A DNA stretch of 64,000 nucleotides from Planctomycetota bacterium (GCA_002746535.1 NVWA01000001.1:124001-188000); one strand, 5' to 3'. Shown: positions 1 through 9,672, numbered from the stretch's first letter. Notes: generated by a model not told the origin, from the letters alone. A program made the numbers and translations.

Positions 1-286
1 CTTCTTCTAATGCTAATTCTAGTACTCTTTTAGCTCTAGGTGTATATGGAGGTTGGCCGCCGGTAATAGTGTCAGGTCCAATTTCAACCAATTTTTCAAC
101 TTCAACACGAACTTTTTCCAAATCAATACTTAAATTCTCAAGTACATTTGCGGCGACACCACTACCTTCTTTAATTAGTCCTAATAAAATATGCTCAGTA
201 CCAATATAATCGTGGTTAAGTCTTTCCGCTTCACTTTTAGCGAATCCTAATACTTTTCTTGCTCTGTCGGTGAACCGATCAAACAT
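1..286 (-). CDS. clpC: ATP-dependent Clp protease ATPase subunit ClpC, N-terminal part (runs off the left edge)
   Basis: The 95 visible residues are the amino end of a ClpC-type Hsp100 unfoldase, which feeds substrates to ClpP in the cytosol. The start reads MFDRFTDRARKVLGFAKSEA and continues through NHDYIGTEHILLGLIKEGSG, the hallmark of the first Clp N-terminal repeat. A second repeat begins at PYTPRAKRVLELALEEA. The ATG at 286 follows a good AGGAG (rev. comp. of 296-300) about nine bases upstream. The AAA modules lie outside the window, so ClpC rather than ClpA or ClpB is inferred from the N-domain wording alone, which is very typical of ClpC. Confidence 0.92.
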   Translation of the reverse strand, partial: MFDRFTDRARKVLGFAKSEAERLNHDYIGTEHILLGLIKEGSGVAANVLENLSIDLEKVRVEVEKLVEIGPDTITGGQPPYTPRAKRVLELALEE

Positions 287-483
287 ATAAATACACTCCT
301 AAATCTTATCCATTTACAATTAAAAATTTTGTCATTTATCATCAAAATTATTTGTCGGCATTATAATGTATGGAGGTTTGTTTACATCATTAAACTGAAA
401 ATCTTTTGAGATTAAACTTACAGATATAATTGTTTTTAAGATTATTCTGATAATTTTGCAAATTTAATTCTTGGGTTTCCTGA

Positions 484-510
484 TTAGCACTCTAAAATTC
501 TTTTTGATAA
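484..510. promoter_or_regulatory. Imperfect CIRCE-like inverted repeat (possible HrcA site)
   Basis: The left arm TTAGCACTC is identical to the CIRCE consensus. Exactly nine bases later lies TTTTGATAA, which matches 5 of 9 positions of the expected right arm GAGTGCTAA. The site lies 28 bases before the DUF4254 start and about 200 bases upstream of clpC. The intact arm and exact spacing are visible in the sequence; function as a heat-shock operator is only a suggestion because the second arm is poor. Confidence 0.2.
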
Positions 511-538
511 TTATTAATCCAATTCAGAAGGGTATATT

Positions 539-1156
539 ATGTCTTTAATTGGCAATCTAAAAGAATTTGAAGAATCAAATATTGGTGAAATATTTAATGC
601 CTTTACGGCGAACTGGCATAATATTGGTCCACAAAAAGGCTTAGAAGACAATAATTTGCAAAACTTTATGCATTGGAATCATTACTACAATTACTCACTG
701 TGGCACGAAGAAGATGAAGCTCGCAGAATTGATGTTGATGATTCAATAATTGCCCAAGTGAAAAGAAATATTGATGGTTTTAACCAAAACCGAAATGATA
801 TGATACAAAAAATGGACGAAGAATTGATCCATTCGCTTACATCACTTAATTTTGCCATAGATTCCGGTAACCTGAACTCTGAAACACCAGGAAGCATGAT
901 CGATCGAATTTCAATAGTATCATTGAAAATATATCATATGAGTGAAATTGCTGAAGATAGTACAGAGGATGATAATGTAAGAAACTCATGTGCATCAAAA
1001 GTTGAAACATTAAAAAATCAACAAAGTGATTTAGAGAGTTGTTTGAAAACATTAATTCAAGAAATTAAAGATGGTCATCGGCATTTTAAAGTTTATTTTC
1101 AATTTAAAATGTATAACGATCCCAACCTTAATCAAGCTGTTCGCAAGAATTCGTGA
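539..1156 (+). CDS. DUF4254 family protein
   Basis: A 205-residue soluble protein without signal peptide or membrane segment. Residues about 45-100 carry the pattern LWHEEDEARRIDVDD followed by IAQVKRNIDGFNQNRNDMI. I recognise this as the conserved core of DUF4254, a family of about 200 residues found in Bacteroidota and PVC bacteria with no established biochemical function. The remainder is predicted helical and acidic. AGAAGGG lies about seven bases before the ATG. It stands alone between clpC, on the other strand, and the esterase operon, 44 bases downstream. In other genomes DUF4254 genes often lie near glycosyltransferases, but nothing here supports a pathway. Confidence 0.72.
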   Translation: MSLIGNLKEFEESNIGEIFNAFTANWHNIGPQKGLEDNNLQNFMHWNHYYNYSLWHEEDEARRIDVDDSIIAQVKRNIDGFNQNRNDMIQKMDEELIHSLTSLNFAIDSGNLNSETPGSMIDRISIVSLKIYHMSEIAEDSTEDDNVRNSCASKVETLKNQQSDLESCLKTLIQEIKDGHRHFKVYFQFKMYNDPNLNQAVRKNS

Positions 1157-1200
1157 TGGTTGACTTTTAACCCATTAGATCAAATGGCTGTTTTTATTTG

Positions 1201-1869
1201 ATGGCTAAAATTTTAATTTTATTTTTTTTAATTCTATCTTCTTTTTCTTGTGGAACTGATGTACACAGAAAACAAATAAGTAAAAAACTTATAATCAAAA
1301 AATCCGTAAATCCGATTAGAAAGTTTTTATTCATCGGTGATTCATTAACGGCTGGCTATGGTGTTTATGAACAAGATTGTTTTGTTAGCATTATTACTAA
1401 ACAATTTAGAATAAATAATATTAATATTAGGGTCGTGAATGCTGGTATAAGTGGTGAAATGTCAATTGGTACATTAAGTAGAATAAAATGGTTAATTGAT
1501 GAAAAAGTTGAAACCGTTTTTTTATGTATTGGTGGAAATGATGGTTTGCGCGGAAAATCCTTAGTTGAATTACAAAAAAATATTGAATCAATTATTAAAA
1601 TATTTAAGAATAAAAATATTAAAGTAATATTGGCAGGAATGCAAATCCCTCCAAATTATAGTAAAGAATATACAATGAATTTTAAAATTTTATATTCTGT
1701 AATTGCAAAAAATTTTGAGTTAAAGCTTTTACCATTTTTATTAGAAGGTGTGGCGGGTGTACCAGCATTTAATCAGGTTGATGGTGTTCACCCAAATAAA
1801 AAAGGTCATCAGAAAATAGCCAATCATATATTATCCTTTTTAAGAGATGAGAAAATATACTTAAAATGA
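1201..1869 (+). CDS. SGNH/GDSL hydrolase, TesA-like esterase/lysophospholipase
   Basis: A periplasmic or membrane-anchored serine esterase of the TesA (thioesterase I / lysophospholipase L1 / arylesterase) group. The N-terminus MAKILILFFLILSSFSC is a signal peptide ending in a Cys that may be lipidated (Cys17, lipobox not ideal). Block I is FIGDSLTAGYG with the nucleophile Ser48. Block III is GGNDG with oxyanion Asn113. Block V is DGVHPN with Asp194 and His197. The stretch GMQIPPNY and LLPFLLEGV closely follow TesA. An in-frame TTG at 1198 directly precedes the ATG; the ATG is preferred. The stop overlaps the following ABC ATPase start by 4 bases, giving the well-known tesA-ybbA-ybbP order. 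Confidence 0.88.
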   Translation: MAKILILFFLILSSFSCGTDVHRKQISKKLIIKKSVNPIRKFLFIGDSLTAGYGVYEQDCFVSIITKQFRINNINIRVVNAGISGEMSIGTLSRIKWLIDEKVETVFLCIGGNDGLRGKSLVELQKNIESIIKIFKNKNIKVILAGMQIPPNYSKEYTMNFKILYSVIAKNFELKLLPFLLEGVAGVPAFNQVDGVHPNKKGHQKIANHILSFLRDEKIYLK

Positions 1870-2540
1870 CTGAGGAATTACTTGTTTGTTCAAATTTGTG
1901 TAAAACTTTTTTATCGCCAGAAGGTCCGATAAAAATTTTAGATGGTTTTAATTATACATTTTATTCGGGGGAATCAGTTGCAATCACTGGAGCAAGTGGA
2001 AGTGGTAAGACAACGCTTTTGAATATTTTGAGTGGAATTGATGAAGATTTTTCGGGTGACATCATTTTTAAAGATAGAAATTTTAAAGAATTATCGCAAA
2101 TCAAAAAAGAAAAATGGCGACGGGAAGAAGTTGGTTTTATCTTTCAGGATTTTAAATTATTGCCACGATTGACTGCTAAAGAAAATGTTGCTTTACCATT
2201 GCAAATGTTGGGGCAGTCACGAAAGATATCATTTTTGAAGTCCTTGGAAATATTAGAAAAATTAGGTTTAAAGGATCGTTCAAATCACTTCCCGACTACT
2301 TTGTCTGGAGGAGAGCAACAAAGAGTTGCATTAGCTAGGGCTTTCGTAAATGAACAATCAATTATTTTTGCTGATGAACCAACGGGGAATTTAGATCCAA
2401 GTACTTCTGAAATTGTGTTGAGGCAATTATTTGACCTTAATAAAGAAAAACAATCATTATTAATATTAGTGACTCATGACCTAGATCTTGCTTCAAGAAT
2501 GGATAAACAAATTAAGCTGATCAATGGCAAGGCATTATGA
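1866..2540 (+). CDS. ABC transporter ATP-binding protein, LolD/YbbA family
   Basis: A 224-residue cytoplasmic ATPase for a MacB/FtsX-type exporter. Walker A is GASGSGKT (residues 42-49). The Q-loop region is VGFIFQDFKLLP, the signature is LSGGEQQR, Walker B is IIFADEPTGNLD, and the H-loop is VTHD, all in canonical order. The length is normal for LolD/YbbA. It is translationally coupled on both sides: ATGA overlap with the esterase upstream and with the permease downstream. Family knowledge points to export or extraction of a lipid-like or peptide substrate across the inner membrane; the substrate of YbbA-YbbP is not firmly known. It should act as a dimer with the 838-residue permease. Confidence 0.92.
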   Translation: MTEELLVCSNLCKTFLSPEGPIKILDGFNYTFYSGESVAITGASGSGKTTLLNILSGIDEDFSGDIIFKDRNFKELSQIKKEKWRREEVGFIFQDFKLLPRLTAKENVALPLQMLGQSRKISFLKSLEILEKLGLKDRSNHFPTTLSGGEQQRVALARAFVNEQSIIFADEPTGNLDPSTSEIVLRQLFDLNKEKQSLLILVTHDLDLASRMDKQIKLINGKAL

Positions 2541-5053
2541 GTTTTAAGCCAATATTTTTAATTAGCATTTTATTATTTCAACGCCAAAAATTAAGTTTAA
2601 TTTATGCTTCTCTCAGTTTACTAATGGGAGTGTTGTCAGTATTTGTAGTGATTGAAACCATTGAAGTGCTGAAAAGTAGTATTTATCAAAATGGTCAAAA
2701 AATATTTGCAGCAGATTTATCAATTAGTAGTTACAGAACACTTAATGATTTAGAACAGAAATTAATAAATGATGTGTTAAAAAATCAAATGAACAAATGC
2801 GATACAATTGAATTTCCTAGCATGATTAAACCAGATAAAGGTAGCTCAATGCTTGCTAGTATAAAAGGAATTGATCACAAATACCCACTTTATGGTAGAG
2901 TGAAATTAAAGGATAATAATAAATTTAATAAAATACAACGAGGTAACTGTTTAATAGATTATGAATTATCAGTTCAATCACGTTGCAACATTGGAGACTT
3001 TATCCAAGTAGGATCTAAACGTTTTCAAGTAGTAGGTATTATTACAGAACTCCCTGAACAAGAAATGTCTGGAGGGTTCAATATGGCTCCAAAAATACTA
3101 ATAAATATTTTTGATGTTGATGATACGGGCCTAATTCAATTTGGAAGTCGAATAAAATACAAATCATTTTATTCCTATAAATATTTTCCTGATAATATTG
3201 AGTCAGACATAAAAACTAAATCTTTGTTGTTAAAGGAGAAAATTACAGATCCCGGTATAAATGTTAAGACCTTTAAAGAATCTGAGGAATTTACTAAAGA
3301 GATATTAAATCAAATCACTGTTTTTTTTATGCTATCGGCATATTTTGTTTTAATTTTGTCCTTAGCGGGGTTTGGCTCGAGTCTTTATACTTTTTTGACG
3401 GATCAGTTAAAAGACATTGCGACATTAAGATGTTTAGGTTTTCACAAGAGTGAAGTTTTGATTACTTTTTTATTCCTATATTTTATCATCGGATTGGTAA
3501 GTGGATTTATAGGAATTATCTTTGGTAAAGCCATTAGCATTCTAATAATCTCTTGGCTAGAAAATCTCCTCTCTATAAATATGGCAGCTGCTCCATTATC
3601 ATACAAAGCATTTGAAGCAGTGGGTTTCTCTATCGCTCTATCTCTTTGGGTGGGATTTTTTGGAATTTATATTTTTTCAAAAATTAATGGTATAGATGTC
3701 TTTCAACAAAAATTAAAAAATATTAAACTACCTTTGTTCGTACAGCTTTTGATAACAACCGGATGCTTATTTATTTTTTGGATATATTTATGGTGGAATA
3801 CAGATGAAAAGTTAAATAGTTTTTACATCATATTTGGTTTAGCTATTTTAATGGCGGTATCAATAATTTTAATAAAAATTATTTGGTTGTTGCTGATATT
3901 AATATATAAAATTTTCCCAAGATCTTTTCATTTGGATTTGGCATTATTAGAATTAAGGCGAAATCAAAATAAATATTTAGTATTTTTATTAACGTTAGGA
4001 TTGGGCTCATCAGCTTTATTGGCATTATATTTTGTGGAAAGTGCCTTTGATAAAAAGCTTTCTCTCGAAATAGAAAAGAAACAGCCTAATTTATTCTTTA
4101 TAGGAATTCAAAAAAACCAAGTGAAAGAAATTACAAAACGAGTTAGAGAGAGTAGTAAAGGAAAATTTTATTTAAGTCCTTTGATTCAAGCTCGTCTGAA
4201 ATCAATAAATGGCACAAGTATCGAATCTATAATTGTTGATTTACCTAATAGATCGAGAAAGAGACGTTTACTATCAAGAAATTTTCGACTGACGTATCAA
4301 AACAAACTCGCTGAATCTGAAAAAATTGTAAAAGGGGAGTTTTGGAGAGATGGTTCCTCTGAGTCTGAAATTAGTTTAGAATTAGATTTTGCTAAAGTGA
4401 CAAATATAAAAATTGGTGATATTTTGAACTTTAATATTCAAGGGAAGGAAATTTTAGGTACTGTTACTTCACTTCGAAAAGTAAATTGGGGTACGATGCA
4501 ACCAAATTTCTTTGTGATGATGCCAACACATATTTTAGAAGATGCTCCCCAATTTACGATAGGTTCTGTTTATATAGAAAATGAAGATAGTTATTTAAAA
4601 TTGAAAAACGATATATATAAAATAGCCTCAAATGTAACAATAATTAATATCTCTCATATTCTTTCTAAAGTCTTAAATTTATTTTCATATTTAGGAATCG
4701 CGTTAAAAAGTCTTTTTCTTTTGTGTATGTTGTTAGGGATTTGTATTCTAATGGGTTCTTTAAATCGAACGCAAAAAGAACAAGATGATCGGAAGAAAAT
4801 ATTGCAGGCACTTGGTTGGCATAGTAAAAATATTTGGATCGTGGAAATGTTAGAAAGTTTAATCGTCGGTTTTATTTTATCTGTTTTGGTAACGGCTTTT
4901 GTGATCCCAATTTTGTGGTCTTTGCAAAATTTATTAAAGATGGATATTTCCGCTTCAGTGATCCAGTTGGGACTTTCCTTTATTCTTTTATTATTTGTAC
5001 CTTTTATAGGCCAAGAATTTTTTCGATTATCCCAAGGAATTAGAAGAATCTAA
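2537..5053 (+). CDS. ABC transporter permease, YbbP-like (FtsX/MacB fold)
   Basis: An 838-residue inner-membrane permease. The N-terminal span lies at about residues 18-38 and is followed by a long periplasmic (MacB-PCD like) domain. Three spans follow around residues 255-380 (VFFMLSAYFVLILSLAGFGS, then the typical FtsX phrase KDIATLRCLGFHKSEV). The arrangement then repeats: spans near 405-455 and 480, a second periplasmic domain, and a second FtsX block (RKKILQALGWHSKNI) near the C-terminus. Two FtsX domains in one chain, about ten spans and 800+ residues are the YbbP architecture. It overlaps the ATPase gene by 4 bases. The two GLGFHKSE/LGWHSKN loops are the expected ATPase coupling helices. 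Confidence 0.87.
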   Translation: MSFKPIFLISILLFQRQKLSLIYASLSLLMGVLSVFVVIETIEVLKSSIYQNGQKIFAADLSISSYRTLNDLEQKLINDVLKNQMNKCDTIEFPSMIKPDKGSSMLASIKGIDHKYPLYGRVKLKDNNKFNKIQRGNCLIDYELSVQSRCNIGDFIQVGSKRFQVVGIITELPEQEMSGGFNMAPKILINIFDVDDTGLIQFGSRIKYKSFYSYKYFPDNIESDIKTKSLLLKEKITDPGINVKTFKESEEFTKEILNQITVFFMLSAYFVLILSLAGFGSSLYTFLTDQLKDIATLRCLGFHKSEVLITFLFLYFIIGLVSGFIGIIFGKAISILIISWLENLLSINMAAAPLSYKAFEAVGFSIALSLWVGFFGIYIFSKINGIDVFQQKLKNIKLPLFVQLLITTGCLFIFWIYLWWNTDEKLNSFYIIFGLAILMAVSIILIKIIWLLLILIYKIFPRSFHLDLALLELRRNQNKYLVFLLTLGLGSSALLALYFVESAFDKKLSLEIEKKQPNLFFIGIQKNQVKEITKRVRESSKGKFYLSPLIQARLKSINGTSIESIIVDLPNRSRKRRLLSRNFRLTYQNKLAESEKIVKGEFWRDGSSESEISLELDFAKVTNIKIGDILNFNIQGKEILGTVTSLRKVNWGTMQPNFFVMMPTHILEDAPQFTIGSVYIENEDSYLKLKNDIYKIASNVTIINISHILSKVLNLFSYLGIALKSLFLLCMLLGICILMGSLNRTQKEQDDRKKILQALGWHSKNIWIVEMLESLIVGFILSVLVTAFVIPILWSLQNLLKMDISASVIQLGLSFILLLFVPFIGQEFFRLSQGIRRI

Positions 5054-5077
5054 TATTAATAGGATTCTATTTTTTTG
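5045..5077 (+). terminator. Probable Rho-independent terminator of the esterase/ABC operon
   Basis: Arms AGAATC (5045-5050) and GATTCT (5063-5068) enclose a 12-base loop that contains the palindrome TAATATTA, and a run of T follows directly (5071-5077). The stem overlaps the stop codon of the permease gene and the stop codon of the convergent SurA-like gene. The short stem makes the call moderate. Confidence 0.5.
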
Positions 5078-6233
5078 GTGCGGATGCATTGGTTAGCATC
5101 ATATCTTTTAACACTTCGAAACTTTTTTTAATAAAGTATGGAAGATCTACTGCTTGCAATTGTCCCTTTATCTTGATGTTAAATGAAGTGCCTTCAGCGA
5201 TTTTTTGAATGAATTTAATTTTCATACTTTCTTTTTCTTTTGCATAAATGATATTGGCGAAGTTTGAATGTGCCTTTTGATCCATTGGCTTAATTCTGTT
5301 AAACTCCTTTTCAGCCCAAATGACAAGATTTCTGTTTTCAATTATTTGAAAAGTCGCTTTTTTTAATTCTATCTCCCATGTTTTATCTAGTAATAGTTGA
5401 ATGATTTTAGATTGTTTCTTTTTATTTTTTAAGCTCATAACAAGTGGTATATCTTTTAATTTACCATTTAATCTCTTTGAATCATGGATGCTTTTCTGTT
5501 TTACCATTTTTTGAAAATCGATTAGATTTTTTATGCTGACTATGTCGGCTTCAATTTCAATTTCTGATTTGTCTTTTGGGTATTCTAAAAGATAAACGGC
5601 TCTGAATTTTTCGTGATATTGTTTAGTGTGTTCTAATGCATTGTAAAATTTACGGATTTCTTTTGGTGTAGGTCTATTGACAAATCTTAAAATATTTATG
5701 CCTTCAACTTTTTTTATATATTCTTTCTTTTTAATTTCTTCTAAATAATCCTTTTGACTTTTATTGTTCGATTTCAGATATTGATCAAATGTTAATTTTG
5801 TTTGTTTGAAAATTCTGTCTTTATGATTTGAAAAAATTCTTTCGACTTCAAGTTGCTCGATTTTAATTTTTTCATCTCTCAATCCTTCTTGATAGAGTAG
5901 CTCATCTTGAATAATTAAAAATAATAATTTAAATTTATTTATTTGATAATGTTTTTTAAATTCTTCTTCGTTTTTATATCTTTTCATCAAATTTAAATTT
6001 TTGATATGTTGCTGAAAACTTTCATGAAAGTTTTTTTTTGTTAGCGTATAATCTATTTGTAATTTTATGTTCATCATAATGTCATTATTCTTATTAGAAA
6101 AATCCCAATCAACATCTCTAAAGTCAACTTTTTTAAGGACTTCCTTTGAGATATTTTTTTCTAATTGTTGGTTATTTTTACATGAAGTTAAAAATAATAA
6201 TAATACGATTACTAATAAATTAAGTTTCAACAT
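5067..6233 (-). CDS. Lipoprotein of the SurA / parvulin-like periplasmic chaperone type
   Basis: A 388-residue protein with a clear lipoprotein signal (hydrophobic core then LTSC, Cys18). Residues about 105-190 have the SurA N-domain layout: an IIQDELLYQEGLR helix, a spaced helix starting IEQLEVERIF, then YLEEIKKKEYIKK. PTPKEIRKFY follows, which resembles the SurA helix that resumes before the rotamase domain. The central region (about 205-300) could be a degenerate PpiC domain but lacks the usual His/Phe catalytic positions. Its start overlaps the end of mfd by 14 bases, and mfd followed by a SurA-like gene is a recurrent bacterial arrangement. Role: folding of exported proteins, inferred from fold-level similarity only. 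Confidence 0.6.
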   Translation of the reverse strand: MLKLNLLVIVLLLFLTSCKNNQQLEKNISKEVLKKVDFRDVDWDFSNKNNDIMMNIKLQIDYTLTKKNFHESFQQHIKNLNLMKRYKNEEEFKKHYQINKFKLLFLIIQDELLYQEGLRDEKIKIEQLEVERIFSNHKDRIFKQTKLTFDQYLKSNNKSQKDYLEEIKKKEYIKKVEGINILRFVNRPTPKEIRKFYNALEHTKQYHEKFRAVYLLEYPKDKSEIEIEADIVSIKNLIDFQKMVKQKSIHDSKRLNGKLKDIPLVMSLKNKKKQSKIIQLLLDKTWEIELKKATFQIIENRNLVIWAEKEFNRIKPMDQKAHSNFANIIYAKEKESMKIKFIQKIAEGTSFNIKIKGQLQAVDLPYFIKKSFEVLKDMMLTNASAPKK

Positions 6234-9200
6234 AATTTTCCTTAAGCTCTTTTATTCTTTCAATAAACATGTTCAAGAAGTCGATTACAAACTGTGTAGA
6301 TGGTTCATCATCATAACTAACCGATAAAAGTTTAACGGTTGAAAGCCCTTCAACATTTGGTAATTTTCTTAATATTTGAGCTAATTCGAGATCTTGATAA
6401 TTTGATAGATTAATTTTCAGTAGATCTTTCTTTGTTTCGATAGACTCAATTTTTAATATCTGACATAATAATTTAATTTTAATGAGTTTGATTAAATTTT
6501 CTACTTCTTCTGGTAGTTCACCAAATCTATCTTCAAGTTCGAATTTGAAATCCTCTAATTCTAGATGGGTTCGACAACGATGCAGTCTTCTATATAGTTT
6601 TAACTTTTCACTTGTATCATAAATAAAATCTTCTGGCAAATAGGAGGGGATGTTTAGTTTTAATTCGACTTCTATTACCCATTCATCGTTATCTTTTTGA
6701 AGCTCTTTAATGCATTCTTCTAAAAGTTGGCAGTACATTTCGTATCCAACAGATGCAACTGAACCATGTTGATCAGAACCTAAAAGATTTCCTACACCTC
6801 TTATCTCCATATCTGCTACACTTAAATTAAATCCTGCTCCTAAATCCGTATGTTCTTCAATGGCTTTTAATCTTTTCTCTGCTTTTCGTGTAGTTTTTTT
6901 GCCTTCATGGATCATCATAAGGGCATAACCTTGTCTGTCGGAGCGACCAATTCTACCTCGCATTTGATGTAGTTGTGATAAACCGTACATATTTGCATAA
7001 TCGATAATAATTGTATTTGCATTTGGGATGTCTAATCCCGATTCAATGATAGTTGTGCTTATTAATACATTGATCTTGCCATTTACGAAGTTGCCCATGG
7101 TTTCTTCAATTAAATCTTCTGGTAATTGGCCATGACAAGTACTTATTTTTGATTCAGGTACTAGTTCTTGAATTTCTGCTCTTTTACCTGGTAAACCAGC
7201 AATTCTATTGTGAACAAAATAGACTTGACCGTTTCTCTCTAATTCTCTCTTGATAGCATTTTTTATGATCTGCTCATCATATTTACAAACTTTACTATCA
7301 ATAGGTAATCGATTTGTTGGTGGTGTTGCTAATATTGATATATCTTTTATTCCAATAAGCGACATATGTAAAGTTCTTGGAATTGGTGTAGCTGAAAGAG
7401 TTAATAAATCAATTTCTGATCGGTACGATTTTAGTTTTTCCTTTTGTTTAACTCCAAAACGTTGTTCTTCATCAATTATTAAAAGACCGAGATTGTTAAA
7501 TCTAAAATCTTTGGATAAAAGTTTATGTGTACCGATTAATATATCAATGGAACCTTGTGAGAGTCTTTCTTTAATTCTTTTTAAATCTTTTGTATTTGTG
7601 AAGCGACTTACTCGTTCGATGATAACAGGAGCATTTTTGAATCTTTCACCAAAACTTTTGTAATGTTGTTCTACCAAAATCGTTGTCGGTGCAAGTATTG
7701 CTACCTGGGTAGAAGCCAGTGACGCAATGTAACTTGCTCGCATAGCAATTTCAGTTTTCCCAAAACCAACATCGCCACATATGATTCTATCCATAAAAGA
7801 ATTTGATGCCATATCAGCGAGGATAGATTCAATAGCTTTTGATTGATCGGGGGTTTCTTCGAAAGGAAATTCTTCACAAAATTTATTATATTCTATCTCG
7901 TCAATCGGATAAGGATTTCGTTCTGATTTTTTTCGTTTTGCTTGTATTGAAAGTAGCTGATGAGCAATATCTTCTACCTCCTTTTTTGCCTTTTTCTTTT
8001 TATTAATCCAAGCTTTACTGCCAAGTTTTGATAGAGCAGGTTTGCTTTCATTACCACCAATATACTTTTGTATTAAACCAACATTCATTAATGGGACATA
8101 AACTTTTACTTTTTCTGCAAATTCAATACATAGAAAGTCTTCAAATCTTCCCATAAGTTGGAGACTTTGTATGCCGCGATTTATGCCAATTCCGTGATTT
8201 GAATGGACTACATAATCGCCTTCATTTAATTCAAGAAACTCTTCAAGTGGTTTGTCGCTATACTTGCCTTTATTTGAAATTTTTGTTTTTTTATTAAATA
8301 ATTCAAGGTCTGAAATAAAAGCTACCTTAGCTGTTGGACAATAAAAGCTATTGCTCAATGAGCGGTTAATAAAATTTATTGAATCGGTATTGATATTGTT
8401 TTTTGCGAGTTCTTTTTGAAGTATGTTTTTCTCAAATTTACTTGTAAAAGATAATTGTAATTCTAATCCCTTGTCTAGATATTTACTTAAATAATTACTT
8501 AAACTTCCTTTTTTCTTGGGAATGACGAAAGATTGAAAATAGTTATCTGCTTGATTATCTAATTTATAAGGGTGGGCATGTGTACACTGGAATTTCTCAA
8601 GTTTTTCTTGGATATTTTCATAATATAAAATATTACTGCGGTTTATTTTTTCATAATATTTTTCTGAATGTTGAACCAATTCGTTATCGTGTACTAACAA
8701 TACATTGTAATCTTTATCAAACTCATCCAATAAATACTTTAATTGTAAGTCGTTTTCATCTTCAAAATGTATATCAGTTAGACTGATCTTGCGTAATGAT
8801 TCTGATGAGCGTTGTGTCTCAGGATCAAATGTTTTAATGTCTTCAATTGTGTCGCCAAAAAAATCTAATCTAATTGGATTTCCAAATTTATGAGAAAAGA
8901 AATCTATGATTCCGCCTCTTACAGAAAACTCTCCAGGAAGTGTTACAAATTCTTCTTCAATAAATCCTCGCTTTAAAAATTCTTCTCTTAAAAAGTCAAA
9001 ATCATAATCATGATCAATTTCTAATTCTAATGGTTCAATTTCATTGTCGATATTAATATTTGGTTGTTGTAATGTTTCAATGGAAGTTAAAAAACTTGTT
9101 TGTTCGGTTTTGGCAATTGAAAGTAAATTTGAAATATCATTTAAGGCTTTTCTGTTTTTATAGGAATCTAAAGAAACTTGATAATCAATCTTTGGAATTG

Positions 9201-9435
9201 TTCGATGTGGTGATGTTTGCATTTGTGACAAATTATAGGCAACTGTATGTACATCTTTGTAAGTAGCCATGACTACTAATGTTTTTGGGTATGATCTTAA
9301 AAATTCCGCAATAATAATGTGACCAAAAGCACCCGTAATTCCAGAGATATTTTTTGGAGGCGATTTTGAAGAAAATAGCTCTTTCAGATTTAAACTGTCA
9401 GAAATATTTTGATTTATGTTGGCTACTGTTTCCAT
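6220..9435 (-). CDS. mfd: Transcription-repair coupling factor Mfd
   Basis: A 1071-residue translocase that displaces stalled RNA polymerase and recruits UvrA to template-strand lesions. The N-terminal third is the UvrB-like module (FSVRGGIIDFF near residue 170). Next comes the CarD-like polymerase-binding domain (LNEGDYVVHSNHGIG near 400, then VKVYVPLMNVGLIQKYIG). The helicase core follows: Walker A GDVGFGKT (554-561), DEEQRFG (655-661), then LSATPIPRTL and the TRG-type motif HQMRGRIGRSDRQG. The C-terminal TRCF domain is present (LPEDFIYDTSEKLKLYRRL). It is slightly shorter than the E. coli protein (1148). No strong ribosome site precedes ATG 9435. It is first in a two-gene operon with the SurA-like lipoprotein. 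Confidence 0.97.
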   Translation of the reverse strand: METVANINQNISDSLNLKELFSSKSPPKNISGITGAFGHIIIAEFLRSYPKTLVVMATYKDVHTVAYNLSQMQTSPHRTIPKIDYQVSLDSYKNRKALNDISNLLSIAKTEQTSFLTSIETLQQPNINIDNEIEPLELEIDHDYDFDFLREEFLKRGFIEEEFVTLPGEFSVRGGIIDFFSHKFGNPIRLDFFGDTIEDIKTFDPETQRSSESLRKISLTDIHFEDENDLQLKYLLDEFDKDYNVLLVHDNELVQHSEKYYEKINRSNILYYENIQEKLEKFQCTHAHPYKLDNQADNYFQSFVIPKKKGSLSNYLSKYLDKGLELQLSFTSKFEKNILQKELAKNNINTDSINFINRSLSNSFYCPTAKVAFISDLELFNKKTKISNKGKYSDKPLEEFLELNEGDYVVHSNHGIGINRGIQSLQLMGRFEDFLCIEFAEKVKVYVPLMNVGLIQKYIGGNESKPALSKLGSKAWINKKKKAKKEVEDIAHQLLSIQAKRKKSERNPYPIDEIEYNKFCEEFPFEETPDQSKAIESILADMASNSFMDRIICGDVGFGKTEIAMRASYIASLASTQVAILAPTTILVEQHYKSFGERFKNAPVIIERVSRFTNTKDLKRIKERLSQGSIDILIGTHKLLSKDFRFNNLGLLIIDEEQRFGVKQKEKLKSYRSEIDLLTLSATPIPRTLHMSLIGIKDISILATPPTNRLPIDSKVCKYDEQIIKNAIKRELERNGQVYFVHNRIAGLPGKRAEIQELVPESKISTCHGQLPEDLIEETMGNFVNGKINVLISTTIIESGLDIPNANTIIIDYANMYGLSQLHQMRGRIGRSDRQGYALMMIHEGKKTTRKAEKRLKAIEEHTDLGAGFNLSVADMEIRGVGNLLGSDQHGSVASVGYEMYCQLLEECIKELQKDNDEWVIEVELKLNIPSYLPEDFIYDTSEKLKLYRRLHRCRTHLELEDFKFELEDRFGELPEEVENLIKLIKIKLLCQILKIESIETKKDLLKINLSNYQDLELAQILRKLPNVEGLSTVKLLSVSYDDEPSTQFVIDFLNMFIERIKELKENYVET

Positions 9436-9554
9436 TGGATCTTTTAGAAAAAAGGAGGGTTTTTACCAATAAATTGCCATTTTTTAACCTTAGTCTGTTG
9501 AATAAATGATATGTGTTATGAATTCTAGGCCATACTTAATATTCAAAATGATCT

Positions 9555-9582
9555 TTGCTTAATTAGTTTTCGAATAGATAAT
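9555..9582 (+). promoter_or_regulatory. Possible sigma-70 promoter for csrA
   Basis: TTGCTT (9555-9560), a 16-base spacer and GATAAT (9577-9582) give a plausible -35/-10 pair about 90 bases before csrA, in the 237-base gap shared with divergent mfd. The -10 matches 5 of 6; the -35 is weak. Low confidence because AT-rich gaps readily throw up such matches. Confidence 0.28.
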
Positions 9583-9672
9583 AGTTCTGCTTGCTTTTCT
9601 ATGTTTAAATAATTAAAAGATTTACTAAAATATGGAAAATTTTTCTATGAACGACGAGCGTCGAGGCCTTCA

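Noticed and set aside
1198..1200. TTG as start of the TesA-like gene
   Set aside because: It lies directly before an ATG in frame and adds one residue only; the ATG is the simpler start.
5205..5270. A full catalytic PpiC (parvulin) domain in the SurA-like lipoprotein
   Set aside because: The order of helices fits SurA, but I cannot find the His-His and Phe/Met positions of an active rotamase, so only a chaperone-like role is called.
9650..9665. CGACG-AG-CGTCG just before the csrA ribosome site as a CsrA autoregulation hairpin
   Set aside because: A two-base loop cannot close and no GGA lies in a loop; it may be only a small palindrome.
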